Assembly: GCA_025449115.1 (NCBI GenBank)
Contig: JAHLKC010000117.1
Coordinates: forward strand, 1 to 64,000
From: Chytridium lagenaria
Lineage: Eukaryota > Chytridiomycota > Chytridiomycetes > Chytridiales > Chytridiaceae
Direction of reading: 5' to 3'
DNA length: 64,000 nucleotides
The notes under the pieces are model-generated. The model searched no databases. It had not been told where the DNA came from and saw only the letters and a list, made by a program, of their open reading frames with translations. Positions within the stretch are counted from its first letter, which is position 1, and the number at the start of each line of letters is the position of its first letter. The translations under genes and the position numbers were made by a program. Of this stretch, positions 55,546 through 64,000 are shown piece by piece.

Positions 55546-56690
55546 GCCGATGATCTGCAGGTGGGAAGGTGTGTGGAAATGGAATGAACTTTAGAGGGGG
55601 TTTGATACTGAAGACTGCATTACCTTCCCCTTTTAAGCTAAGAAATTTAGCGCCTTTCCAAAGCGGAGAGCAAAGTCTCAGCCTTAATCATACTATTTTG
55701 GCGCTGGAGATGAATGTACCCACTCGCACTGCTCAGTGAGCAGAAAGAAGGGGCTTCCGCGTGCATTCCCTTACTATTTCCACCTTAAAATTTACGTAAG
55801 TCCCTCAAAAAAAAAAAAAAAAAAAAAGGGAACCTACAGGACTTGGTCTATGTGATTCTTTCCAACCCTCCATCAAAAAGCGACGAAGTACTTGGCCTGT
55901 GCTTGCAACGGCAGTGCGCCATTCAATAATAGTGAAGATCATGAAAATGCTCAAGATCAACGCCGACGTTCATCTCATTTAAAATTCTTCAGGGAAGCTG
56001 CGAGCGACAGGACTTGGTTGTTTAATCACAGGAACAACTATAAACATAAAGATGCTCAGTTTTATGTCTTCGTAAAACTGGTACAACGAAGAAGAAAATT
56101 AGAGAATCAGTGAAGGCGCAATGCAGGGACCAACAATTTAGGGTATCTTCGACCGATAGTCCGTTATGACCATATCTTGCGGTTCCCTTTCTTTCAATTA
56201 ATTAGATGAAAGAAGGAATGAAAGCCTCGCGGTTTCTCAGTCATGACCTGTATACGCTTCGTATTATGATTGAGGAGTCATCGGGTCAATGACTGGCGGC
56301 TTCGTCTACGAACTTGGCATTCCAAACTCTTGATAAAGCCATTAAGACAGCTGTACTTCCAGGTGATTTCCGGGTGTTAATAAATAACTACCCGGTTTCT
56401 GTACGCAAAAAGAAATTCAAAGCTCAAATCGTCCAGAAATCTATCTATAATTTATCCGCAAGGAGACTTTATGAGGTTACGACAAATATACCCGGCACTT
56501 TGTGCAGCATGAAGATCGAGTGATGCCCTCAAAGGATTAACGTCTGATCGGATCCCATAAGGCCGAAGGGTCTTCAACTACGTCGCTGAAGTCAAATCAA
56601 CTATATAATGCTCTCATCAATCAAGGTGATCTTTATAGGCTTCGTCAGCTGAAAAAGTGAACAAAACCGTTTTCCTTTGGAATCTCCCAA
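55546..56690. other. Intergenic between the ABCG and 7TM clusters
   Basis: Starts with the copy D promoter. A run of 20 A at 55809-55828 and short uncharacterised frames (55892-56113, 56314-56523) without domains follow. No gene called. Confidence 0.35.
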
Positions 56691-58247
56691 CCGCGAGGGG
56701 AACCATGCCTGTCTTTAGGACGAGGTGAACTGCAAGTCGTCCAGAGCGTTAGAATGTGGGGCAAGCAATCGCTGGTTTCGACATCTATGGTGAGCCGAAC
56801 CATTTGCCTCTTTATGTAACTAGTTGAACACTTGATGGGCTTTTTTAATATCGACCTTACATCTCTAGCCCAGATTTGACTATTCTAGCCTGGATATCCG
56901 TAATCCTCGGCCTAGTTTCTGTCATCACATCCGTGAGGCTGCGTCGCGAAAGGGCCCATTCTCAGAAACCTCCCCACGGTGCCAGGGTATCATCACCTGA
57001 ATACCTTCGAGCTCTTCCTCCTCTTTATACGCTCTCCTTGCGTCGCCGGAACGGTCGCCCTGACTCTATCGGCATTTTTAAATACCACCTCGCTCGTGTT
57101 TTACTGCCTCATGTCAATACGGAAACTTGCTCGTTTTTGTGGCGCTGTATCTTTTTACCGATATGATGTTATCGGTGAACAGCAACAATGACGGATATCT
57201 CAAAGCGATTCAGACCATCTACCTCAAACTTCCTCTTCATTCCCCAATATAATCTTATTTGGATCGTTCATATATCAGGGGTATCTCTCTGATATCGCTC
57301 ACAAGGATGGTGCGGCAACTAGAACAGATAAGATATACAGTCAAGTCGTTGCGGCAAACCAGATTTGCCTACTGGTAGTTTTTCTGTTTCTCAACATTCT
57401 CGTTATCATTGCGCGTATTCGGTTTTCAAAGTACCTCGCTGGAACCGTTGAGCTCGCGCTTTGAACGAGCGTATGGCAGTAAACAGGATGCACATGATGG
57501 CCCCTGATCAAAAACAAAACTACCGAAAGATCAACCACGACGGTGCTGGGAACGGCAAATATACAGGATGATTCTAGGGCATCTTTAGAAAATGTGGATA
57601 TTGCAGACCTTCCTCGTGTTAGAGCTGTAGGATCGCGCTCTTTACCCGGAAATGGCTCGAGGAGAGGTAGCATAGATACTGTACCTATCAACAGCAGCAG
57701 TCGGTCAAGCCACATTCCCAGCCAGAACGCTATCCCCTTTAATTCAAATCATGAATCACCGAGGCGACAAAGTGTTGCTCTTGACATCAGGACCGGGGGG
57801 TCGGCGCAAGGTACCACGTCACCTTCCACGGAGGGTTCTAGCAATAAAATCGGATCGGATCTGATAATTCGATCAAGAGAGCGTTCACCTTCCGTCATCT
57901 CCAAAAGACGCGGCTCAGCTGCATCCGTCCACCGGTCTCAAACCACGGATATGGCACGTCAACTTCGCTCATCCATCGTGACGATGAAATGGCTAATCAC
58001 AGCCTTGACACTATTCCTTGTATACTCTGCATTATTTGCTGCCTTCGTGCTGTATTTGGGTTACCCTAAACCAGTATACTTCTTGACGCTCGCGATCAAT
58101 TGGTGGATGCCTGTAAAGTTTGGGACCGTCATCTTTGCAATCGTGATCATACAGAAATACAAACAGTTTAGAGACTTATGGGTTGAGATGGAGGAGGGTG
58201 ACGAGTGGATACAAAATATAGTTTCGCCTGTAGGAAGTCATCAATAA
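56691..58247 (+). pseudogene. Seven-helix receptor-like protein, copy 1 (frame-broken)
   Basis: Follows the plan of copies 2 and 3 but with several frame changes. The N-terminal exon holds NCKSSRALECG and, after a shift, a DIYG-like exon end at gtgagc (about 56791). After the acceptor ctctag come helix 1 (TILAWISVILGLVSVIT), helix 2 in another frame (FELFLLFIRSPCVAGTV), then FIYQGYLSDIAHKDG (end of helix 4), QICLLVVFLFLNILVIIAR (helix 5), and a Ser-rich loop. The last exon is intact (57543-58247) with LRSSIVTMKWLITALTLFLV then VYSALFAAFVLYLGYPKPVY, and LAINWWMPVKFG. The breaks outnumber those in copies 2 and 3, and the helix 3-4 region is badly eroded, so this copy may be decaying. Confidence 0.6.
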
Positions 58248-59634
58248 ATACAAACGTTGACGTTTATGCACACATGTACCAACGGGTGTCCTTACTTTTA
58301 TTCTCGGAGACATAGATATTTCAAAAGTTTCATCTGAGAGTAAAAAGCATCCGCTTCAACAACAAACCCATTCAATTAAGAAAAAAAAAAGTGAGAACTT
58401 ACGAGATGATTGAACTGCATGCTTTGATAATATTTCGTCACATTTCGATTTTTGATACCATTAATAAAAGGTTCGCACTGGTCAGCAATATTCACGAACC
58501 CAATAACCTTAACTCGACTAGCAATCTCGCTATTACTCAAATAAACAAAGCCGTACGCTTCTACGTCATCATGTATTTACAGCAGCAGAAGATATATAAA
58601 AATGGAGCTCTGCCAAGGTTTCTGTTGCTTCCTAGCACATTTGTTTACCGGATTATGATCTATCCAGGTTATAACATTTACGCTCTATAGCTGAAGTTCA
58701 TCCTATCTGAAGCAAAGGGGATGCGCGACAGTTGTGGTTATGATGATGTTTCGCGCAGTTTAATCCTTCAAGTCTACAGGCTAATAGGTGGGGGTAGATC
58801 GGGGAGTGGAGCAGCGGTAACCACGACATCCACGAAGCCTATATAGTTGATGGTATCAGAGCTTTGGTGTCGAGAACCAAGAAATGTATGGGGTCACGAT
58901 GAGTGATGGACTGATGGTGCTTCTTGTGGCGGATGTCTGTGAGATAAATTTAGATTATAAGCAGATGATAACGGCAGAAGGCGACCCTGTGAATGTGATT
59001 CACTTTATTAAGCATTTCTGCAACCAAAACCATTATACCGGATTTTGGTTCCAATATCAGAACCAGTGGAACAATACAGAACTTTATTAATTAATTTTTT
59101 TATTTCAATTTTCACGTGGTAAAACAAGCCAACCCAAGCCAAAAGAATTATGTTTTTCTTGAACCACTGTCGTACAGTCGTACATGAGTAATGCATAAAA
59201 TTTGGTGAAATGGAGCAAGGTTGGAAGGTGGGCATGCTGTTGGCGCATACCTTCCAGACAGTAACCCTCGTCCTTGCCCCATCGCACATTGCACCCCCAA
59301 AAAAAGCCGAGATAAAAACAATTAAAAAGGGGCTGCAGCTTTACTAATTCTTACGTTACGCTATCAACCACACTGGTCACGAAGGTGTTTCTCCCGTCAT
59401 TACCCACCGAGATCTCTGATATCAGGCCACTTTCAAACGTTATATCGTCGCAATAGCAGCCCCGCCCCATTCAGCTCGCCCACTTCACTACCCAGAAACC
59501 CTACTGCCGTCTCTGGCATGCGACTCGTCGCTGTTGATAGAAGATAGAACGTTATTCATCAAAACTGCGAAAGCAATATTTATATTCAAAGAGCTGCCAA
59601 GCATCAACGCCGTCCATTATCGAAAAAATCCACC
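58248..59634. other. Intergenic between 7TM copies 1 and 2
   Basis: No gene called. Contains the primer-binding-site-like sequence at 58851. The 68-codon frame at 58884 has no recognisable gag or protease features. The last part should hold the copy 2 promoter. Confidence 0.35.
58851..58862 (+). other. Possible LTR-retrotransposon primer-binding site
   Basis: The 12-mer tggtatcagagc is the classic primer-binding site complementary to the 3' end of initiator tRNA-Met in many Ty1/copia elements. No flanking LTR pair, gag or pol remnant was recognised, so it could be a solo remnant or coincidence. Confidence 0.25.
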
Positions 59635-61332
59635 ATGAGCTCATCATCCAACACCGTCTTCAACTCGACGCAGTGCTATTATGCACAGATCCTCGACTGT
59701 GGACTCGATGTCATCAAAGGATTTCACATTTACGGTAATATATCTTATTGTATTGACACATCGCGCCTCCCACCCTCGACATGCATTCAATCTAGACTCA
59801 CAGTTTGTAATCAAATAGGCCAGGTACTCTCCATTGCAGCATGGCTATCGGTATTCCTCGGCTTCATCGCAACCTTCCTTTCCATCTACGTCCGCAGAGC
59901 AAAGACCGCATCCTCTGTTACAGGCTTGAGTTCTCGATCTCCTCTCCTCAACCAGTTTGAGGGATTTCTGATCTTGTACACATTGTCATGCATCCTTGGA
60001 AGTACCGCCATCACTCTTTCCTCCTTTCGCAACATCAGCTCCATGAATTTCTATTCTCTCATCGGACCTCGAAACGTCGTGGTCTATATCGCCATCACAC
60101 TCTACGTCGACATTGTCCTTTCAGCAAATACCCATCGTGACCCATTCATAGATCGACTCCGCAAAGTCTACCTTCGCTTGCTTATCTTCCCTATCTCTAT
60201 CGTCTTTGGTCTGTTCATCTACCAAGGCTACCTTTCCGATCTGGTTCACTACGGCCGGTTCGATGGAAAGGGTGGTTACTCGCAGCTCCCTTACGATTCT
60301 GATAACAACACGACATTTACTCGCATTCAATTTATCAACACCATTCTGTGGCTCCTCTCTTTCCTCGTTCTTTTGATCTTTGTTCTCATTGGAAGGAGAA
60401 GTTTCTCTCGATACCTTCGTGATGCCGTTGAGCCTGAACTTCAACGTGAACGGGAGAGGCGTACCGGTGGAACATCTTCATCAGGAGCCGCCACATCCTC
60501 ATCGAAATCAGCCGTCGCACCTCTTCCTGCACCCAAACAGTCATCGTCCTCATACCCGCCAAGCTCCTCCCGCCGCTCTGCGTCCAACACCCGAGGCACT
60601 CAAAGTGGGAAACGCTCCAACACAAAAGAGCTCGCCGAAACTCTCAAGTCAGCCATCTGGACGATGAAATGGATTGCACTAGTGCTTGCCGTTTTCCTGA
60701 TTTACTCCATCTTCTTTGCAATGGTCGTTCTGTTTCTCGGAGAACCCGTTCCCGTCTACTATGTGACACTCTTCATCAACTGGTGGTCCCCTACGGGTTT
60801 TGGGTCAGGCATCTTTGGGATCGTCATTTACCAGCGTTGGAAGCAATGGAGTGATCTATGGAAGGAGGACGAATGGGAGGCTGGACAAGCATCATCAGGC
60901 GCTGAAGAGCTAACGTCAAAAGTGTCTGTAGATGTGAGGGTACCAAGAGATTACACTGAAAATCAAGCATATTCGGCGCCGGTTTCAGTCACGCAACCAC
61001 CCTTTGCACCCATTACAACATCTCAATCGTATGGGCAACAACAGTATTCGCAACAACAGTATTCGCAACAATCTCGTCCTTACCCTCAATCTGGACCATA
61101 CTCCCCAACCGTGTCTGTACCTCCGAATGCCGTTTCGTATGGTGGCTCATATTTTGGTGCACCTCCGGCAACAGCGTACGGGAGTCCCACTTCACCAACA
61201 TCCACATATGCGACTTCGCCAACGCGTCAGGTTGATGTGACGCCAAGAAGAGGTGGACGGAATGATGGGTACCAACCTTCAGACGTCCACCCAGGTTGGA
61301 ATGGAGGCGAACAGAACCATCATCGATATTAA
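59635..61332 (+). CDS. Seven-helix receptor-like membrane protein, copy 2
   Basis: The complete open copy, 565 residues if unspliced. A short N-terminal ectodomain has Cys pairs and N-glycosylation sites (NSTQCYYAQILDCG). Seven hydrophobic helices follow: IAAWLSVFLGFIATFLSIYV; FEGFLILYTLSCILGSTAI; NVVVYIAITLYVDIVLSA, followed by NTHRDPF; LLIFPISIVFGLFIYQGY; LWLLSFLVLLIFVLIG. A long Ser/Pro/Arg loop comes before helix 6 (TMKWIALVLAVFLIYSIFF) and helix 7 with FINWWSPTGFGSGIFGIVIY. The cytoplasmic tail (about 145 residues) is Gln/Tyr/Pro/Ser-rich with QQQYSQ repeats. Seven helices with a long third inner loop resemble GPCR topology, but I recognise no receptor family. An 84-nt stretch (59735-59818) with splice signals may be an in-frame intron. 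Confidence 0.75.
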   Translation: MSSSSNTVFNSTQCYYAQILDCGLDVIKGFHIYGNISYCIDTSRLPPSTCIQSRLTVCNQIGQVLSIAAWLSVFLGFIATFLSIYVRRAKTASSVTGLSSRSPLLNQFEGFLILYTLSCILGSTAITLSSFRNISSMNFYSLIGPRNVVVYIAITLYVDIVLSANTHRDPFIDRLRKVYLRLLIFPISIVFGLFIYQGYLSDLVHYGRFDGKGGYSQLPYDSDNNTTFTRIQFINTILWLLSFLVLLIFVLIGRRSFSRYLRDAVEPELQRERERRTGGTSSSGAATSSSKSAVAPLPAPKQSSSSYPPSSSRRSASNTRGTQSGKRSNTKELAETLKSAIWTMKWIALVLAVFLIYSIFFAMVVLFLGEPVPVYYVTLFINWWSPTGFGSGIFGIVIYQRWKQWSDLWKEDEWEAGQASSGAEELTSKVSVDVRVPRDYTENQAYSAPVSVTQPPFAPITTSQSYGQQQYSQQQYSQQSRPYPQSGPYSPTVSVPPNAVSYGGSYFGAPPATAYGSPTSPTSTYATSPTRQVDVTPRRGGRNDGYQPSDVHPGWNGGEQNHHRY

Positions 61333-61853
61333 TTATTTAGCCTACAATCAATGTTTTTCCTATGATACACTTTGTAATTTTCCCCTTTAAAACGTATATG
61401 TGCATTAATGTAAAGTTATTCCTCCATCCCCTTTCATCATATTCCTTGTTTAAAATGAGCGACGTTTCCAATTTGTAAATGTAAGATGAGGTCCACCATC
61501 GGCGCTCTTCAGATAACGGACCATTGCCCCGAAAGCCAACAATTAACACAGACGGCATTTATCCGCAACATTTTGCAACAAAAACGAAAAACTGAAACAC
61601 GAAAAGCGCGATTGGCATAAAGGGCAAAGGCCCGTGGCAAATTCTCTATGCGGCCAGCCAATTAGCACACGAGCACGCGCCAAATAGTAACTCCAGGCGG
61701 TCCACATGGTTTCATGCGCTTTGTTGTGACCTGAAACCACTCCAACGGCTTCTGCGTCATTCCCTGAGAATTGTTTAAAAAACTGCAAGCTGTCTTCTCG
61801 CAAATTAGAGTCGGTGTGGCTGTTCATGAGTGGCTGTTGACTGACACCTGAGG
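61333..61853. other. Intergenic between 7TM copies 2 and 3
   Basis: No gene supported. It should carry the copy 3 promoter. Confidence 0.4.
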
Positions 61854-63048
61854 ATGATCCCAACGACGACAGAAGCAGTGAACGTAACGGAGTGTTACTA
61901 TGCTCAAATCCTGGATTGTGGGCGAAACATATATAAAGGGTTCGACGCATATGGTAAGGGAGGATACGATGACATCCCATTGTCATTTCTAAAAATATAA
62001 CCCTAGGCCAAGTTCTCGCCATATCCGCCTGGCTCACCGTCATCCTTGGTATCGTCGCTCTAATTCTCTCCATCCAACTCCGTCGTCTCAAAGCATCATC
62101 CTGTCTCCCCATCTTCACCCACTTTGAATGCTTCCTTGTCCTCTACACCCTTTCCTGCATCCTCGGAAGCCTCGCATTAACCCTCTCCGCCTTCCATAAC
62201 ATCTCATCTCTCACCTTCTATTCCATCCTGGGCCCCCGAAACGTCCTCGTGTACATTGCGATCATGGTATACGTTGATATCGTGTTCAGCGCCAACACAC
62301 ACCGGGACGAGTTCATTGATAGATTAAGGAAAATATACCTTCGGATACTTTACTTCCCTATCGCAATCGTGTTCGGGTTATTCATTTATCAAGGATACCT
62401 TTCTGATCTCTATCACTATGGTCGTGAGGATGGGAAAGGCGGATACACCATCCGTCCACGGGATGATGACACAACGTCTCTATTTACACGCATCCAATTT
62501 ATCAACACAGTCCTATGGCTACTCTGTTTTCTGGTTCTCCTTATCTTCGTGATCATTGGACGGTCGAGTTTTTCGCGATACATGCGGGATGTCGTCGAAC
62601 CCGAGCTTCAGAAAGAAAACGAAAGATGGGCGGTAACATCTGGAAACATTACGTTGTCAAGCTCGTCATCGCCGAACAAGTTTTCTTCTTCCACATCAGA
62701 ACACAAAAAACAACCTCGCTCACACATGCGTGAGCTCTCATCTACCCTTAAGTCTTCCATCTGGACCATGAAATGGATAGCATGGGCGTTGGGGCTCTTT
62801 CTCCTCTACTCCATTTTCTTTGCGATAGTCGTGTTGTTCTTGGAGGAATCAGTGGGGATTTACTATGCAACGCTTGCGGTGAATTGGTGGTCACCTACGG
62901 GGTTTGGGGGTGGATATTTGGGATCGTAGTTTATCAAAAGTGGAGACAGGTGAGAAGGGCAAAGAGGGATTTGTGGGATGAAATTTCAGAGGCGTCGGGG
63001 AATGGAGTGGGAATGGAAGCAAGAAATATTTCTTCATATACGGCGTAA
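61854..63048 (+). CDS. Seven-helix receptor-like membrane protein, copy 3
   Basis: Exon 1 (61854-61952) reads MIPTTTEAVNVTECYYAQIL and GRNIYKGFDAYG, ending at gtaagg. Exon 2 begins at about 62007 with QVLAISAWLTVILGIVALIL. All seven helices align with copy 2: FECFLVLYTLSCILGSLAL; VLVYIAIMVYVDIVFSANTH; FPIAIVFGLFIYQGYLSD; TVLWLLCFLVLLIFVIIG; TMKWIAWALGLFLLYSIFF; LAVNWWSPTGFG. A G-run frame change at about 62905 moves the end into IFGIVVYQKWRQVRRAKRDL, then SSYTA and stop at 63048. The cytoplasmic tail is much shorter than in copy 2 and lacks the Gln/Tyr repeats, so the copies may signal or traffic differently. Function unknown. Confidence 0.72.
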
Positions 63049-63418
63049 AGATTGTGAATGAGGGTAAATTTGTGATATCTCATCTCCTTCATGTTTATTT
63101 GTGAGGTTGAGGATTGCTTTATGTACGGGCCTTATCCCATGTGTAAATTATGTATGTTCTAAAATCCATCGGTGTATCAAGTTTTATTCACGTTCATTGC
63201 TCCTTCATAGATTTAAATCAATTGATGAAGCGACTCAAGCAAAAACAAATAGAAAGAGAAAAGGATGTGAAGGTATGATAGTAGTAGATATTGTCGATGT
63301 ACATAATATGACGGGGCAGGAGTAAATGAAAGCGTAGGTACCTTGCCGTGTAAAAGTGGCAGAGGGGTAAGGTCGAAAAATTGGCGAACCGAGATAATTT
63401 AAAACGCGAAAAATATTT
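63049..63418. other. Convergent intergenic region
   Basis: 3' flanks of 7TM copy 3 (+) and the STAS gene (-). No gene supported. Confidence 0.4.
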
Positions 63419-64000
63419 CTACGCATCTCTCCTCCACTCCACCAGCTCCAACTTAGCCTCCACATCTGCAACAGCCGCCGCCATATCCTCAAATACATTC
63501 CCCACAAGCACCGGCGCAAGCCCAGCGCGGTGAAACAAAATCCGATGAAAGGGCTGCAATCCGCAAAACACAACCCTAATACCCTGTCCTCTGAAATTCC
63601 GTACAATACGACGGAGAACAAAGGTGGCAGCAGAATCAAGATCAATGCAGTGCCTCATGTCAAGAACGATGGTATGTGGACCACCATACCCTGCTACGAC
63701 GTCGGCATCTTGGGGGGCATCGCTGGGGGTGCGGAAAAGGTGGGGTTGATGGAGTCGGGGTCGGGAATGGAGTGGAGAGGTTTGAGAGGGACATCGTCAA
63801 AGCCTGGAGTTTCGACGACGGGGCTGAGCTCTGATGTGGATGAGGATGATGAACCAGCGGGGAAAGATGTACTTAGAAGGAGGTGCGCAGTAGAAGATGT
63901 TGATGTTGGTCTTGCGGTACCTCCCGCTAAAGTACCTCCTGCCTTCTTCGGTCTAGCAGGGGATCCCGTCCCTACTAAAGAAGAAGCCGACGTTTTAGGT
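63419..64000 (-). CDS. STAS-domain protein, C-terminal part (SLC26/SulP-type possible)
   Basis: The gene enters from the right edge of the window. A Ser/Pro/Thr-rich disordered linker (about 64000-63740) leads, after a frame problem in a C run near 63740, to PHTIVLDMRHCIDLDSAATF, then VLRRIVRNFRGQGIRVVFCG, LFHRAGLAPVLVGNVFEDM, and the end VEWRRDA at 63419. IVLDM..C...DS and the following helix and G-I-R-V-V-F strand are the STAS fold found at the C-terminus of SLC26/SulP anion transporters, where it lies in the cytoplasm and regulates transport. Other STAS proteins are possible, since the membrane part is outside the window. Confidence 0.6.

Noticed and set aside
58851..59090. A complete LTR retrotransposon
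   Set aside because: Only a PBS-like 12-mer is present; no LTRs, gag or pol.

Overview
The window reads as nuclear DNA of an early-diverging fungus, most likely a chytrid. It has short spliceosomal introns (GTRNGT donors, CTAAC-type branch sites, mostly 40-90 nt) and fungal housekeeping genes (CUL3, DBR1, glutamine synthetase, an SDP1/Tgl-type lipase). It also has a cobalamin-dependent methionine synthase, a Vint (Hedgehog/intein-type) domain, a Fanzor1 RNA-guided nuclease homologue and a TET/JBP-like dioxygenase, a combination seen in Chytridiomycota and relatives and rare in yeasts or moulds. The placement is inference. Reading frames of clearly conserved genes are repeatedly broken by single-base length changes in homopolymers, so many apparent pseudogenes probably reflect uncorrected long-read error. 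Exon coordinates and gene ends are therefore approximate.

Layout. 1-3022: tandem array of about 770-bp units, each carrying the last exon of a Vint-domain gene. 3.5-8.5 kb: poorly recognised genes, among them a possible single-pass membrane protein (+) and an HTH-like protein (-). 8.6-11.5 kb: cullin-3 (+). 11.8-13.5 kb: F-box protein (-). 14.1-15.4 kb: two paralogous small membrane proteins (-). 16.1-20.3 kb: B12-dependent methionine synthase (-), followed by a 3' fragment of a homocysteine S-methyltransferase, a GNAT acetyltransferase and a possible secreted protein.

23.3-29.7 kb: an OTU protease-like segment runs into a Fanzor1 nuclease, as one fused gene or two adjacent ones. This is the most unusual locus. 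Directly downstream (29.7-32.2 kb) is a mosaic of fragments copied from other genes in this window (a membrane protein, GNAT, an ABC transporter) together with a ~310-bp repeat. The repeat also abuts the broken 5' end of a glutamine synthetase gene.

32.5-37.4 kb: DBR1 (-) and a patatin/DUF3336 lipase (+) are head to head with 30 bp between start codons. 37.8-39.1 kb: TET/JBP-like 2-oxoglutarate dioxygenase (-). 39.5-42.4 kb: two more GNAT paralogues and a small secreted Cys-rich protein. 43.3-44.4 kb: coiled-coil tail-anchored protein. 44.5-55.5 kb: four tandem ABCG half-transporters (-). 56.7-63.0 kb: three tandem paralogues of a seven-helix, receptor-like membrane protein (+). 63.4-64.0 kb: C-terminus of a STAS-domain protein (-), continuing outside the window.

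Shared themes are local tandem amplification (Vint, GNAT, ABCG, 7TM, small membrane proteins) and one mobile-element-like locus bordered by rearranged gene fragments.
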